Origin: Thermomonas sp.
Lineage (GTDB): Bacteria; Pseudomonadota; Gammaproteobacteria; Xanthomonadales; Xanthomonadaceae
Direction of reading: 5' to 3'
DNA length: 64,000 nucleotides
Assembly (NCBI RefSeq): GCF_019104945.1
Contig: NZ_JAHRWW010000027.1
Coordinates: 1-64,000 of the forward strand
The position numbers and the translations under genes were made by a program. The notes beneath the pieces are model-generated. The model saw nothing but the letters and a program-made list of their open reading frames with translations. It had not been told where the DNA came from and made no database searches. Below are positions 28,104 through 38,311 of the stretch, in pieces (positions within the stretch are counted from its first letter, which is position 1; each line of letters begins with the position of its first letter).

Positions 28104-28742
28104 ATGACCGATGTACAAAATACCCCCGCGCTAACGCCGATGGTCGAGCGTTTTCGCGGCTATCTTCCTGTTGTTGTTGATGTAGAAACCGGCGGCTTCG
28201 ACTGGAACAAGCACGCGCTGCTGGAAATTGCCGCCGTGCCAATTGAACTAGACGAAGCGGGTGATTACATCCCCGGCGCAGTAGCGCATGCACATATCGC
28301 GCCCGCACCCGGCACCAGTATTGACCCGAAATCGCTGGAGGTGACCGGCATCAAGGTGGGTCACCCGCTGCGCGGGGAAGTGGCTGAGCGCGAGGGGCTG
28401 GACGCCATCTTTACCCCAGTCCGCGCAGCGGTAAAAAAGTACGGCTGCCAGCGCGCCATTTTGGTGGGCCATAACGCCCACTTCGATCTCAATTTCCTGA
28501 ATGCTGCAGTGGCCCGCGTGGGGCATAAGCGCAACCCGTTCCATCCGTTTAGTGTGTTCGATACGGTGACCATGGCAGGGCTGATGTACGGGCAAACCGT
28601 TCTGGCACGCGCCGCGTTTAGCGCCGGGCTAGGCTGGGACCCTAAAGAAGCGCATTCGGCGATTTACGACACCGAACAAACCGCCAAGCTGTTTTGCCAA
28701 ATCGCCAATCGCTGGCGCCATTGCGCATTCCCTACGGATTAA
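28104..28742 (+). CDS. rnt: Ribonuclease T
   Basis: DEDDh 3'-5' exoribonuclease that trims the 3' CCA end of tRNA and matures 5S and 23S rRNA. The 212-residue protein shows the exonuclease motifs [21 protein letters not shown] and [11 protein letters not shown]. Length matches E. coli RNase T (215). Its end overlaps the convergent miaA end by 4 bp. Confidence 0.95.
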   Translation: MTDVQNTPALTPMVERFRGYLPVVVDVETGGFDWNKHALLEIAAVPIELDEAGDYIPGAVAHAHIAPAPGTSIDPKSLEVTGIKVGHPLRGEVAEREGLDAIFTPVRAAVKKYGCQRAILVGHNAHFDLNFLNAAVARVGHKRNPFHPFSVFDTVTMAGLMYGQTVLARAAFSAGLGWDPKEAHSAIYDTEQTAKLFCQIANRWRHCAFPTD

Positions 28743-29713
28743 GTGACGCCGACAAATCGATTGACGGCCTCGTCTAATTGATCCTGCTGGCTAGCAGGAT
28801 CAAACCAACGCAGATCCAGCTCACCGCGCAGCCACGTATATTGCCGTTTCGCCAATTGCCGCGTGGCCGCGATGGCGCGCTCACGAAATTGTGCGAATGC
28901 GCTAGGCGAATCAGGCTGGCTTAGATACTCCCACGCTTGCCTGTAGCCCACGGCACGCAATGCCGGAAGATCTGCCGCTGTTGGGTGCTGCGCCAGTTCA
29001 GGCAAAGCTTGCAGCGCGCGTACTTCGTCCAAAAAACCAGCATCAAGCATGACGTCGAAACGCGCTTCAATGCGTGCATGCAACACGGCGCGATCGACGG
29101 GTGCAAGTGCCAGTTTCAGCACTTTGAAGGGAAAGCGTTTGCGCGCGCTAGCACGCTGCCAATCGCTAATGCTGCGGCCGCTGATGCGATACACCTCCAG
29201 CGCACGCTGGATCCGTTGCGGATCGGTGGCGTGAATGCGCTGTGCGGCCTGCGGGTCCACTTGCGCAAGCTCTGTGTGGAGCGCGGGCCAGCCACGCTCT
29301 GCTGCTTCGCCGGCAATCTGCGCGCGAACCGCGCCATCGGCTTCGGGCATCTCCGACAAGCCTTCCAGCAGCGCGCGAAAATACAGCCCCGTACCGCCCG
29401 CCAAAATAGGCAGCTTTCCACGTTCAACAATGGTATTGAGCGCCGCCTGTGCGTCGTGTGCAAACTCAGCTGCCGAATAGGGCTGCCACGGTTCGCGCAC
29501 GTCCATCAGGTGATGCGGCACCTGCGCTTGCTCATCGGCATTTGGCTTCGCGGCACCAATATCGAGGCCGCGATACACCAAAGCAGAATCGACGCTAACG
29601 ATTTCCCCATGCAGCCGCTGCGCCAACGCTAGCGCATATGCACTCTTGCCCGACGCGGTCGGGCCCATCAGCGCAATGGCTAACGGGCGCTGATCGTCCA
29701 CCACGAAGCTCAA
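28739..29713 (-). CDS. miaA: tRNA dimethylallyltransferase
   Basis: Transfers a dimethylallyl group to A37 of tRNAs that read UNN codons. The 324-residue protein has the P-loop [12 protein letters not shown] (~residue 16-27), the substrate-binding [16 protein letters not shown], and [14 protein letters not shown]. The apparent start is TTG at 29713, overlapping the putP stop by TTGA; GTG codons at 29704 and 29701 are alternatives. Synteny with hfq, frequent elsewhere, is not kept here. Confidence 0.95.
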   Translation of the reverse strand: MSFVVDDQRPLAIALMGPTASGKSAYALALAQRLHGEIVSVDSALVYRGLDIGAAKPNADEQAQVPHHLMDVREPWQPYSAAEFAHDAQAALNTIVERGKLPILAGGTGLYFRALLEGLSEMPEADGAVRAQIAGEAAERGWPALHTELAQVDPQAAQRIHATDPQRIQRALEVYRISGRSISDWQRASARKRFPFKVLKLALAPVDRAVLHARIEARFDVMLDAGFLDEVRALQALPELAQHPTAADLPALRAVGYRQAWEYLSQPDSPSAFAQFRERAIAATRQLAKRQYTWLRGELDLRWFDPASQQDQLDEAVNRFVGVT

Positions 29714-31197
29714 TAACCGCTTTCACGCAGGCTCAGCTGAACCTGCTGGTGGCGCGCTTGCACGGCCTGATTCGGCGCTTCGGTAAGCAGACTACCTACA
29801 ACAATTGCAACGGTAGAGGCGATAAAGCCGGGCACCATTTCATACAGCGGGCTGCCGGTGAACTTCCACAAAATCACCGTAACTGCGCCGGCCAGCATCC
29901 CCAGCAGAGCTCCAGTACCGGTCATCCGTCCCCAGAACAAGGAAATCAGCACCACCGGGCCAAACGCAGCGCCAAAGCCCGCCCATGCATAGCTCACCAA
30001 GCCTAGTACGCGGCTATCGGGGTCACGCGCAATGAAGATGGCCAGCAGCGCCACCGCCAGCACCGCCGCGCGCCCCACCCATACCAGCTCGCGCTCACCC
30101 GCTTTGGGGCGCACAAAGCCGTGATAAAAGTCTTCCGTGAGCGCGCTGGAGCACACCAGCAACTGGCAGCTCAGCGTGCTCATTACGGCGGCCAAAATGG
30201 CCGAGAGCAAAATGCCTGCGATCCACGGATTGAACAGCGCCTCGGTGAGCACGATAAACACGCGCTCCGGGTTTTCTTTCAGCGCAGCGGCAAGTTCTGG
30301 GTTCTGCGCGGCCCAAGCAATGCCCGACAGCCCCACCGTAATCGCGCCCAGCAAGCACAGCACCATCCACGTCATGCCAATACGGCGCGCCTGTGGAATC
30401 ACCGCCAGCGAATCGGCGGCCATAAAGCGCGCCAAAATATGCGGCTGACCAAAATAGCCCAGCCCCCAGGCCAACGCAGAGATCGCCGCAATCACACCAC
30501 CGCCGCCAATCCACTGCAGCCGCGAAGGGTCCACCTGCTCGATCACATTGAGGGTTTCACCCGGCCCACCAACGCCGATAATGACGATGATCGGCGTTAA
30601 CAACAGCGCGAAGATCATCAAGCTGGCTTGCACCGTATCGGTCCAGCTCACCGCCAAAAACCCGCCGATCAAGGTATAGAGAATTGTTGCCGCAGCGCCC
30701 CACCAGAGTGCCTGCGCATAGGGCAGGCCAAACACGCTCTCAAACAAACGCGCACCTGCCACAATCCCGCTGGCGCAGTACACCGCAAAGAACACCAAAA
30801 TCACCACAGCGGACACGATGCGCAGCAGCTTGCCGTTGGCAGCAAAGCGTGTAGTGAAATAATCCGGCAGGGTCAGCGCGTTATCGGTACGCTCGGTATA
30901 GACGCGCAACGGGCCAGCAACAAAGTGCCAGTTCATCCATGCGCCCACGCATAGGCCAATGGCGATCCACGCTTCGGAAACGCCGGTTAAAAACAGCGCC
31001 CCCGGCAAGCCCATCAGCAGCCAGCCGCTCATATCGGAGGCCCCCGCCGACAACGCGGTCACAAACCCACCTAGCGAACGGCCACCGAGGATGTAGTCAT
31101 CCAAATTGCTGGTGGAACGCCACGCCGCCAAACCAATGCCGACCATGGCCAGCAGATAAATTCCGAATGTAATCAGCAGCGGGGTACTTGCAGTCAT
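29710..31197 (-). CDS. putP: Sodium/proline symporter
   Basis: Inner-membrane SSS-family transporter of 495 residues with about 13 hydrophobic segments. Typical PutP segments are seen: [29 protein letters not shown] near the N-terminus, and [20 protein letters not shown] in the sodium-site region. The start [11 protein letters not shown] (31197) is chosen because the nine upstream codons are not conserved. Its stop overlaps the miaA start, so the two are one unit. Confidence 0.92.
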   Translation of the reverse strand: MTASTPLLITFGIYLLAMVGIGLAAWRSTSNLDDYILGGRSLGGFVTALSAGASDMSGWLLMGLPGALFLTGVSEAWIAIGLCVGAWMNWHFVAGPLRVYTERTDNALTLPDYFTTRFAANGKLLRIVSAVVILVFFAVYCASGIVAGARLFESVFGLPYAQALWWGAAATILYTLIGGFLAVSWTDTVQASLMIFALLLTPIIVIIGVGGPGETLNVIEQVDPSRLQWIGGGGVIAAISALAWGLGYFGQPHILARFMAADSLAVIPQARRIGMTWMVLCLLGAITVGLSGIAWAAQNPELAAALKENPERVFIVLTEALFNPWIAGILLSAILAAVMSTLSCQLLVCSSALTEDFYHGFVRPKAGERELVWVGRAAVLAVALLAIFIARDPDSRVLGLVSYAWAGFGAAFGPVVLISLFWGRMTGTGALLGMLAGAVTVILWKFTGSPLYEMVPGFIASTVAIVVGSLLTEAPNQAVQARHQQVQLSLRESGY

Positions 31198-31245
31198 ACG
31201 TGGGCTCCGGTTGAACCCACGCACTTTAACCTACTCGCCAGCAAC

Positions 31246-32139
31246 TTACTCGGGCCAAACGATCTCCTGCCGAACAACCTCTTTGCGTGGCGCAGGCACC
31301 GCCGCCACCGCCAGCCATACATTGAGGGCATCGATGGTGGCGGCCACATCGTGCGCACGCAGCAGCATGGCGCCGTTTTGCGTCGCGATCATATGCGCGG
31401 CGGCAGAGCCCACAGCCCGCTGTTGCGGGTCGGTACGCCCAGTAATTTCGCCAATACTGCGTTTGCGCGAAATACCCGCCAGCACCGGCACACCCAGCTC
31501 GGTGAACCGCTGAAGCTGTGCAAGTAACTGTAAATTGTGTGCGGTGGTTTTGCCGAAACCAAAGCCCGGATCGACCACGATATTTTTTTTCGCGATCCCC
31601 GCCATTTCAGCGGCAAAGATGCGCTCGGCAAGGAAGCGATGCACCTGCCCCACCACATCATCGAACTGCGGGCTGTCTTGCATCGAGCGCGGCTCGCCTA
31701 GCATATGCATCAGCACCACCGGCACACCCAGCGCCGCCGCTACGTCCAGCGCACCGTCGCGGCGCAGGCCGTACACATCGTTGATCATGCCTGCGCCCGC
31801 GGCCACCGCTGCGCGCATCACTTCAGGTTTACTGGTATCGATACTGATCGGCACAGTCGTGGCCTGTGCCAGCCGTTCGACCACCGGAATTACCCGCGCC
31901 AGCTCTACCTCTAGCGGCACGTCATCAGCACCGGGCCGGGTGGATTCACCGCCGATATCGAGCAGGTCTGCGCCCTCTTCCAGTAACTGCAGCGCGTGTG
32001 CAACCGCAGCGTCCACATCATCGCGCACGCCGTCGCCCGAGAACGAATCCGGAGTGACGTTGACAATCCCCATCACCCGCGGCCGGTCCAGGCGCAAGAT
32101 TCGGCCGTTGCAGTTCAACAGCGGGGCGGTATCGAACAT
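31246..32139 (-). CDS. folP: Dihydropteroate synthase
   Basis: Joins p-aminobenzoate to the pterin diphosphate in folate synthesis; target of sulfonamides. The 297-residue TIM-barrel protein has the two signatures GIVNVTPDSFS (~residues 24-34) and DIGGESTRPGA, plus SIDTSKPEV and VVDPGFGFGKT. The usual partners ftsH and glmM are not adjacent; it starts 3 bp after a small exported-protein gene. Confidence 0.96.
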   Translation of the reverse strand: MFDTAPLLNCNGRILRLDRPRVMGIVNVTPDSFSGDGVRDDVDAAVAHALQLLEEGADLLDIGGESTRPGADDVPLEVELARVIPVVERLAQATTVPISIDTSKPEVMRAAVAAGAGMINDVYGLRRDGALDVAAALGVPVVLMHMLGEPRSMQDSPQFDDVVGQVHRFLAERIFAAEMAGIAKKNIVVDPGFGFGKTTAHNLQLLAQLQRFTELGVPVLAGISRKRSIGEITGRTDPQQRAVGSAAAHMIATQNGAMLLRAHDVAATIDALNVWLAVAAVPAPRKEVVRQEIVWPE

Positions 32140-32142
32140 GGT

Positions 32143-32574
32143 TCAGTCGAAGGGTGTTGGCGTAATTGAAATACGAATCCGCAGGCGGCTTCCGGGGTCG
32201 CGATCCATGCGCGTGCGGAACTTACTACCACGGTAGATATAGTCCACATCGTAGGCCACCAAGTGCTTGGACTCGTTTTCCACCGTCACCATTTTGCAGC
32301 CCACCTGGCCTGCGGCGAGGCGATCACGCACCGAGCTCATCATCCGCGTCAGCGCCGTGCCGTGCGGGAGGTCGCGGTTATCGCAGGCGCGTTTCACGCT
32401 GCTGGTGCGCTGCACGTCGTACACCGGGTTAACCGAGAGCACTTGCGCATAGTCGTAGCGAACATTTTCCGAGGCACCCGCACCATCTTGCGCCAAGGCC
32501 TCAGCACACGCCCCTAGCCCCGCCACAGCGAGGACCAGTACGCACAATTGCCGATGAATGAAAGACGCTGCCAT
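32143..32574 (-). CDS. Exported conserved protein upstream of folP
   Basis: A 143-residue protein with a signal peptide (cleavage about AEALAQD, residue ~29). The mature part has YDYAQVLSVNPVYDVQRTSS and, at the C-terminus, VAYDVDYIYRGSKFRTRMDRDPGSRLRIRISI. In my recollection these two segments flank a glycine-zipper membrane segment in related xanthomonad surface-antigen-like proteins; the zipper is absent here and replaced by a Cys-containing helix (KRACDN, QVGCKM). The two cysteines could form a disulfide in the periplasm. Function unknown. Confidence 0.7.
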   Translation of the reverse strand: MAASFIHRQLCVLVLAVAGLGACAEALAQDGAGASENVRYDYAQVLSVNPVYDVQRTSSVKRACDNRDLPHGTALTRMMSSVRDRLAAGQVGCKMVTVENESKHLVAYDVDYIYRGSKFRTRMDRDPGSRLRIRISITPTPFD

Positions 32575-32680
32575 AACGCGAGTTTAACCATCTTCTTGCG
32601 AGCTGACCTGAATCAACGCTGTCACAGCGCCCGCCCCCTTCTGCCCGTTACAATGGGGGCATTCCACGCATTCATTCACA

Positions 32681-34057
32681 ATGAGCCTGCATCTCTATAA
32701 CACCCTAAGCCGTCAACAAGAACCCTTCGTACCGCTGGTTGCCCACTGCCCCACGATGTACGTCTGCGGCCCCACGGTTTACAACTATGTGCATATCGGC
32801 AATGCCCGTGGCCCGGTGGTGTTTGGCGTCCTTGCGGCTCTACTCCGCCGCCGTTTTGGCGGGCTGCGCTATGCGCGCAACATCACCGACGTGGACGACA
32901 AGATCAACACCGCGGCGAAAACGCTAGGTACGCCTATTTCGACGATTACCGACAAATATGCCGCGGCCTATCGTGAAGACATGGCGGCACTGGGCGTGAG
33001 CGGCGAGTTTGCCCCCGATATCGAGCCTGAGGCCACCAAGCATATCGACGCGATCATCGCGATGATCGAGCGCCTAATCGAAGGCGGCCATGCCTATGCG
33101 GCCGAAGGCCATGTTCTGTTTTCCGTTGCTAGCTTCGATGGTTATGGCAAGCTCTCGCGCCGCGATACCGAGGAAATGCTGGCCGGTGCCCGTATTGAAG
33201 TGGCCCCTTACAAGCGCGATGCCGGTGACTTTGTACTGTGGAAGCCCTCCACCGACGACCTTCCCGGCTGGGATTCGCCTTGGAGCTATGGCCGCCCCGG
33301 CTGGCATATCGAATGCTCGGCGATGGCCGAAGCCCACCTTGGCCGCACCATCGACATCCACGCGGGCGGCGTCGATCTGCAGTTTCCGCACCACGAAAAC
33401 GAAGTAGCGCAAAGCGAATGCGCCCACGGCGGCGCGCCGTTTGCCCGTTTCTGGCTACATAACGGCATGCTCAATTTCGACGGCGCCAAAATGGCCAAGT
33501 CGGTGGGCAATATCCAGCGCGTGCACGATCTGGTACAGCAGCACCCACCGGAAGCCCTGCGCTACGCCCTGCTATCGGCGCACTACCGGCAGCCACTGGA
33601 GTGGAGCGATGGCCTGATTGAACAAAGCGTGCGCACGCTCGACCGCCTCTACGGTACGCTGCGCGACTTGGCCGACACCAACGCCAGCGCCCATATCCCC
33701 GCCGGGGTGGAAGCAGCACTGGACGATGACCTCAACACCCCGCAGGCGCTGGCCGAGGTCGCCCGTATTGCCGCCGAAGCCCGCAAAGCCGTCTCGACAG
33801 AAGATAAAGTGCGCCGCAAATCCGAACTACTGGGTGCAGGACAGATTTTGGGCCTGCTGCAACAAGACCCGCAGGCATGGTTTGCACGCGGCGCTTCCAA
33901 TGAAGACGACGCGCGCATTCAAGCCCTCGTGGACGAACGCGCGAGTGCCAAAAAGAATCGTGACTTCGCCCGTTCCGACGCCATCCGCGATCAGCTCGCA
34001 AGCGAGGGTATTTTGTTAGAAGACACACCGCAAGGTGTGCGCTGGAAACGTTCCTAA
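32681..34057 (+). CDS. cysS: Cysteinyl-tRNA synthetase
   Basis: Class I synthetase, 458 residues. The zinc/HIGH region reads [19 protein letters not shown] (HIGN variant), the second zinc ligands lie in WHIECSAMA and HHENE, and the KMSKS loop is KMAKSVGN. The last base overlaps the sufE start (TAATG). Confidence 0.97.
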   Translation: MSLHLYNTLSRQQEPFVPLVAHCPTMYVCGPTVYNYVHIGNARGPVVFGVLAALLRRRFGGLRYARNITDVDDKINTAAKTLGTPISTITDKYAAAYREDMAALGVSGEFAPDIEPEATKHIDAIIAMIERLIEGGHAYAAEGHVLFSVASFDGYGKLSRRDTEEMLAGARIEVAPYKRDAGDFVLWKPSTDDLPGWDSPWSYGRPGWHIECSAMAEAHLGRTIDIHAGGVDLQFPHHENEVAQSECAHGGAPFARFWLHNGMLNFDGAKMAKSVGNIQRVHDLVQQHPPEALRYALLSAHYRQPLEWSDGLIEQSVRTLDRLYGTLRDLADTNASAHIPAGVEAALDDDLNTPQALAEVARIAAEARKAVSTEDKVRRKSELLGAGQILGLLQQDPQAWFARGASNEDDARIQALVDERASAKKNRDFARSDAIRDQLASEGILLEDTPQGVRWKRS

Positions 34058-34494
34058 TGAGCACACCTCCCCTTGAACACACTGCCGCCGAGGCACAGGC
34101 CGCGATTGCCGATGAGTTTGGTTTTTTTGGCGATTGGTCGGAACGCTATCAATACCTGATCGACCTTGGCCGCAAGCTGCCAGAGTTTCCAGATACATGG
34201 AAAACCGAAGAGCACCGCCTACACGGCTGCCAATCGCTAGTTTGGATCGTGGCAGAAGGCGATGCCAGCAAACTGATATTCCACTCCATCAGCGATTCGG
34301 CGATTGTTTCCGGGCTGATCTACCTAGCGCTGCGTGTTTATTCTGGGCGTAGCGCCGAAGAAATTCTCGCCACCGAACCCGACTACATCGCCTCGATTGG
34401 CCTGTCCAAGCACCTCTCGCCTACCCGCAGCAACGGGCTTGCAGCCCTGCTCGCCTTCATTCGTCACCAAGCCCAAACCGCGCAAGCTGGATGA
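34057..34494 (+). CDS. sufE: SufE-family sulfur acceptor protein
   Basis: A 145-residue protein that accepts sulfur from a cysteine desulfurase for Fe-S cluster assembly. The active Cys is in LHGCQSLVWI (~residue 57), with LIDLGRKLPEFPDTWKTEEHRLHGC upstream as in SufE/CsdE. No suf genes are adjacent; it sits between cysS and an MFS gene with one-base and 4-bp overlaps. Confidence 0.92.
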   Translation: MSTPPLEHTAAEAQAAIADEFGFFGDWSERYQYLIDLGRKLPEFPDTWKTEEHRLHGCQSLVWIVAEGDASKLIFHSISDSAIVSGLIYLALRVYSGRSAEEILATEPDYIASIGLSKHLSPTRSNGLAALLAFIRHQAQTAQAG

Positions 34495-35729
34495 GCGCGG
34501 ATGCGCCGCCGCCATCCCCACTAAGCAGCGTCGGCTTCCGCTGGCTGCTGACCTACCGCATCTGCACGCTACTGTCTTATCAGATCGTGGCGGTGACGGT
34601 GGGTTGGCATATCTATGAGATCACCCGCAACCCGCTTTCGTTGGGGCTGATTGGCCTTGCCGAAGTCATCCCCTATTTTTGCGTCGCCCCGTTTTCTGGT
34701 TATCTTGTCGATCATCTGCCACGGCGCAAACTCGGTGCCGCCGCCTGCACCCTGCTTGCCATTAACGCTGGGGTGCTGGCGCTTGTTGCGGGTAATGTGC
34801 TGTTGCACACCCATGGCACTTGGCCGATCTACCTCGCCGTGGCGGTGGGCGGCATTGGTCGTTCCTTCCTTGGCCCGGTCTATAACGCGCTGTTTGCGCG
34901 CGTGCTGCGCCGTGACCAGTTCCCCACCGGGGCCAGCATGGGCAGCGTGGTGTTCCAAATGGGTTTGGTTTTAGGCCCGGCGGTCGGTGGCCTACTGGTA
35001 GGCGCATGGGGCAAGCATTTTGCCTACGCCACCGGCACGCTCATTGCGCTGATGGCCGCAGGAACACTGCTAAAAATGCCAGTCACCGAGCCCGCGCTAC
35101 CGCAACAGCGCGGCCCCATCTTCGCCAGTATTGCTGAAGGCGCGCGCTTCGTATTTAGCAACCAGTACATGCTGGGGGCAATCGCATTAGATATGTTTTC
35201 GGTGTTGCTCGGCGGTGCCGTGGCGATGCTGCCCGCCTTCATCAAAGACATTTTGCACGAAGGCCCGGAAGCCCTTGGTCTGCTGCGTGCCGCGCCCGCC
35301 GTCGGCTCTATTGTGGTGGCGCTTTGGCTAACCCGCTTTCCGTTAAAGCGCCATGCCGGGCACGTATTACTCACCGCCACCGCCTGTTTTGGGCTTAGCA
35401 CAGCCACGTTTGCGATGACCCAGCAACTGTGGGCGTCGGCGCTGGTGCTGCTGATCTACGGCATGTGCGATGGGGTATCGGTGGTGATGCGTTCCACCAT
35501 CATGCAGCTGGTAACGCCGGATGAGATGCGTGGGCGCGTCTCCTCCATCAACGGCCTGTTCGTGAGCTCATCCAACGAATTAGGCGCGTTTTATCAGGGT
35601 GTCATGGCGCGTCTGCTGGGCCTTATCCCGTCGATGATCGTGGGTGGATTTGTCACCATAGGGGTGGTGGCCAGCACCGCCAAACTCGCGCCACGCCTGC
35701 GTCGGCTGGATATTCGCGATTTGGAGTAG
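34491..35729 (+). CDS. MFS transporter (enterobactin exporter EntS-like fold)
   Basis: A 412-residue inner-membrane protein with about 12 hydrophobic segments. The loop between segments 2 and 3 reads SGYLVDHLPRRKLG, the MFS motif A. The SSINGLFVSSSNELGAFYQGVMARLLG segment near the C-terminus is typical of the MFS_3/EntS-like group. Substrate unknown. ATGA overlap with sufE makes it the last gene of cysS-sufE-MFS. Confidence 0.82.
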   Translation: MSADAPPPSPLSSVGFRWLLTYRICTLLSYQIVAVTVGWHIYEITRNPLSLGLIGLAEVIPYFCVAPFSGYLVDHLPRRKLGAAACTLLAINAGVLALVAGNVLLHTHGTWPIYLAVAVGGIGRSFLGPVYNALFARVLRRDQFPTGASMGSVVFQMGLVLGPAVGGLLVGAWGKHFAYATGTLIALMAAGTLLKMPVTEPALPQQRGPIFASIAEGARFVFSNQYMLGAIALDMFSVLLGGAVAMLPAFIKDILHEGPEALGLLRAAPAVGSIVVALWLTRFPLKRHAGHVLLTATACFGLSTATFAMTQQLWASALVLLIYGMCDGVSVVMRSTIMQLVTPDEMRGRVSSINGLFVSSSNELGAFYQGVMARLLGLIPSMIVGGFVTIGVVASTAKLAPRLRRLDIRDLE

Positions 35730-35789
35730 GGGTTTTGCGCATTCCGCGCTAAAATGGGCGGTTAACGAACTTGTTTTGCGGATTCCCCC

Positions 35790-36113
35790 ATGCCCTTTGT
35801 TGTCACCGAAAACTGCATCAAATGCAAACACACCGACTGCGTCGAGGTGTGCCCGGTGGACTGTTTCCATGAAGGCCCGAACTTTCTGGTGATCGATCCT
35901 GACGAGTGCATCGACTGCACGCTATGCGAGCCCGAATGCCCGGTCAGCGCCATCTACCCGGAAGAAGACGTGCCTGCTGGGCAAGAAATTTTTGTAGGCT
36001 TAAACAAAGAGCTGGCACAGGAATGGCCGGTACTCACCGTGCGCAAAGAACCACCGGCCGACCACGCCGAATGGGACGGCAAGCCTAATAAGCTGCCGCT
36101 ACTGGAACGCTAA
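35790..36113 (+). CDS. fdxA: 7Fe-8S ferredoxin
   Basis: A 107-residue ferredoxin with one 3Fe-4S and one 4Fe-4S cluster, of the Azotobacter FdI/FdxA type. The N-terminal ligands are [18 protein letters not shown] (with the 3Fe-specific spacing) and the second set is [16 protein letters not shown]. The C-terminal ~40 residues form the usual tail. Electron partner unknown. Confidence 0.94.
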   Translation: MPFVVTENCIKCKHTDCVEVCPVDCFHEGPNFLVIDPDECIDCTLCEPECPVSAIYPEEDVPAGQEIFVGLNKELAQEWPVLTVRKEPPADHAEWDGKPNKLPLLER

Positions 36114-36118
36114 TAGCA

Positions 36119-36163
36119 AAAGAGGCGAAGCGCCTTCCCACTGGAAAACGCTTCGCCCCTCTT
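36119..36163. terminator. Bidirectional terminator between fdxA and the BamC-like gene
   Basis: Arms AAGAGGCGAAGCG (36120-36132) and CGCTTCGCCCCTCTT (36149-36163) pair over at least 12 positions with a small bulge and a 16-nt loop, with A- and T-rich flanks. It lies between convergent genes. Confidence 0.75.
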
Positions 36164-36174
36164 GAGTGCTTTAA

Positions 36175-36675
36175 TTACGGCGCAACAACGGCCTTCAGCG
36201 CGGCGATCAATTTACCTGCCGCATCACCACTGGGCGCAAGGCCACGCGGATCTACCGCCGCCACATAAGCACCATCACCGGCTTTGGTCACACGGATCAA
36301 GAACTTGGCATCGAGATAGTCGATATCGTAGGTGCCTAGAATGTCGGCCTTATTGACCACCTTCACGCCGTTGATGCTGGCCAGTGCCTCGCCCACCTTG
36401 GCGAACACCGCGTCACGGTCACCCGCTGCGGCAAACCCAGTAGCCGCCACGGCGGGGGCGGCCGCAGCAGCGCTAGTGCCCTTCACCGCAGGCAGCTCCA
36501 TCGCGCGCTCTGCAGACGGACGATCCAGATCCGGCGGCACTTCCAGCGGACGCGCCTCACCGCTTTGGGTGTAAAGCGCGTTCTTCTTTTTGAACCAGTG
36601 GCAGCCGGAAAGCCCACCAACCAGCAAAACGGCGGCGAGCGGGGCAATGGCTGCGGTGCGGATCATACGATGCAT
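36175..36675 (-). CDS. Short BamC-like outer-membrane lipoprotein
   Basis: A 166-residue lipoprotein with lipobox LSGC (Cys ~25) after a signal sequence. The mature N-terminus YTQSGEARPLEVPPDLDRP matches the unstructured segment by which BamC (NlpB) contacts BamD. An Ala-rich linker and a single compact domain (GDRDAVFAKVGEALASINGVKVVNKADILGTYDIDYLDAKFLIRV) follow. E. coli BamC has about 344 residues and two helix-grip domains, so one domain is missing here. The gene directly follows dapA, the same order as dapA-bamC in E. coli, which supports the assignment. Confidence 0.78.
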   Translation of the reverse strand: MHRMIRTAAIAPLAAVLLVGGLSGCHWFKKKNALYTQSGEARPLEVPPDLDRPSAERAMELPAVKGTSAAAAAPAVAATGFAAAGDRDAVFAKVGEALASINGVKVVNKADILGTYDIDYLDAKFLIRVTKAGDGAYVAAVDPRGLAPSGDAAGKLIAALKAVVAP

Positions 36676-36687
36676 CTGGTTCTCCTA

Positions 36688-37605
36688 TCAGGCCGCGGTC
36701 GTGCGGCCGGAATCTTCAAGTTGTTGAATGAATGCAAACAGGCGCTGCGCCTGCTCGGCATAGGTAGATGATAACGGTTGCAGCGGCAAACGCAGCCCAT
36801 GCCCCACACCTGCCAGCGTCAAAAGCGCTTTCACCGGGATGGGGTTGGATTCAACGCCAAGGAAATGGTAGAGCTCAGCAAGCTGATCGTTAAGGCTTTG
36901 CGCCTGCGCCGCCTGCCCCGCACGTGCCCAGTCGGCCAACTTGCGGAAGCTGCGCGGCACCACGTTAGACGCCACTGACACCACGCCATCGGCGCCTGCC
37001 AGCATCGAACGCACAGCGGTTGGGTCGTCACCACTCAGTACGGCAAAGCCTTTGCGCTTTAGCGGCAGCAATGCCTGCATACGCTCGGCATCGGCACGCG
37101 CTTCTTTGATGCCAATGATATTGTCGTGCTCGGCCAGCTGCGCCACCGTTTCCGGCAGCATGTCGCAGCCTGTACGGCCCGGCACGTTGTACAGCAGCAC
37201 CGGCAGGCCACCGTCGTCGGCCACCGCGCGAAAATGCGCCAGCAGGCCATTTTGCGTGGGCCGCACATAGGCAGGCGTGACCACCAGTGCGGCTTCCGCC
37301 CCTAGCGCGGCCACGCGCTTGTTAAAACGAATGGTTTTCGCCGTATTCGACTGCCCCGTTCCGGCCAGTACCGGCACTTTATCGCGGCACACTTCCACCG
37401 CCCGGCGCAGCAGCTGGTCATATTCTTCATCGAATAATGCCGCCGCCTCACCGGTGGAGCCTGCCACCACAACCGCCTGTGTCCCCGCCTCTAACTGTGC
37501 GTGCAGCAGCCGATCCCATGCGGGAAAGTCGATGTCACCGGCCGCCGTAAATGGCGTAGCCAGCGCGGTAATACTGCCTAAAAGTTGCAAAGGAATCGCC
37601 TTCAA
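36688..37605 (-). CDS. dapA: 4-hydroxy-tetrahydrodipicolinate synthase
   Basis: Condenses pyruvate with aspartate semialdehyde in lysine/diaminopimelate synthesis. The 305-residue TIM-barrel protein has GSTGEAAALFDEEY, the catalytic Tyr in LLYNVPGRTGCDM and the Schiff-base Lys in IIGIKEARAD. The BamC-like gene follows 12 bp downstream. Confidence 0.96.
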   Translation of the reverse strand: MKAIPLQLLGSITALATPFTAAGDIDFPAWDRLLHAQLEAGTQAVVVAGSTGEAAALFDEEYDQLLRRAVEVCRDKVPVLAGTGQSNTAKTIRFNKRVAALGAEAALVVTPAYVRPTQNGLLAHFRAVADDGGLPVLLYNVPGRTGCDMLPETVAQLAEHDNIIGIKEARADAERMQALLPLKRKGFAVLSGDDPTAVRSMLAGADGVVSVASNVVPRSFRKLADWARAGQAAQAQSLNDQLAELYHFLGVESNPIPVKALLTLAGVGHGLRLPLQPLSSTYAEQAQRLFAFIQQLEDSGRTTAA

Positions 37606-37747
37606 TCGAACGCGGCGACAGCGCCGCTTAGGTGAATGGAAAAAACGCTAACGGGTGATCTTACTTGCGGCTGGAAACCTGCGGCAAGTATGCTGGCGGG
37701 TATGCCGACATACGTTTGCGGCATTTTCACATTTTTGGACCACCGCT

Positions 37748-38308
37748 TTGAGCAAAACAGCCCCCCGCCCCGCGCAAAACGAAAACCACCTGCTGATCAA
37801 CGCCTACACCACCCATCCGCAGTCGCCGCTGCTGGCGGTTACCCGCCGCATCGCCGATTCTGGCTGCAACCTAGTGGATACGCGGCTGGCCACGGTGGGG
37901 CGCGACGTGTCCGTAACCGCGCTGGTTACCGGCTCTTGGGATGCGGTGGCCAAGCTGGAGACCATGCTCACTAAGCTTGAGCGCGAAGAAGGGCTGAAGC
38001 TGGTGTGGTATCGCACCGGGCCAAAGGCGCTGCAGTCTAATTTGCTGCCCTATATCGTGGAAGTGATCGCCGCCGATAAGCCCGGCATCATGTTCCAGCT
38101 GGCTGACTTCTTCGAACAGCAAGGCATCACGATTGAAAGCCTGCACTGCGCGCGCTATCGCGCTATGCAAACCGGGGCCGACATGTTTTCCGCCCAGCTC
38201 ACCATCGGTATTCCGGCGGATATGCACATCGCCGTGCTGCGCGACGACTTTTTAGAATTTTGTGACCACTTGAACCTTGACGCCATCATGGATCCCATGA
38301 AGTATTGA
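37748..38308 (+). CDS. GcvR-like ACT-domain regulator
   Basis: A 186-residue protein of two ACT domains (NAYTTHPQSPLLAVTRRIADSGCNL and EVIAADKPGIMFQLADFFEQQGITIESLH), related to the glycine cleavage repressor GcvR. I start it at TTG 37748 (SKTAPRPAQNEN); an ATG at 37655 is in frame, but its extra 31 residues are Cys/Trp/Phe-rich, not conserved, and occupy the promoter region divergent from dapA. It is followed by bcp 3 bp downstream. The same bcp-gcvR-dapA-bamC neighbourhood is seen in E. coli. Confidence 0.85.
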   Translation: MSKTAPRPAQNENHLLINAYTTHPQSPLLAVTRRIADSGCNLVDTRLATVGRDVSVTALVTGSWDAVAKLETMLTKLEREEGLKLVWYRTGPKALQSNLLPYIVEVIAADKPGIMFQLADFFEQQGITIESLHCARYRAMQTGADMFSAQLTIGIPADMHIAVLRDDFLEFCDHLNLDAIMDPMKY

Positions 38309-38311
38309 GGC

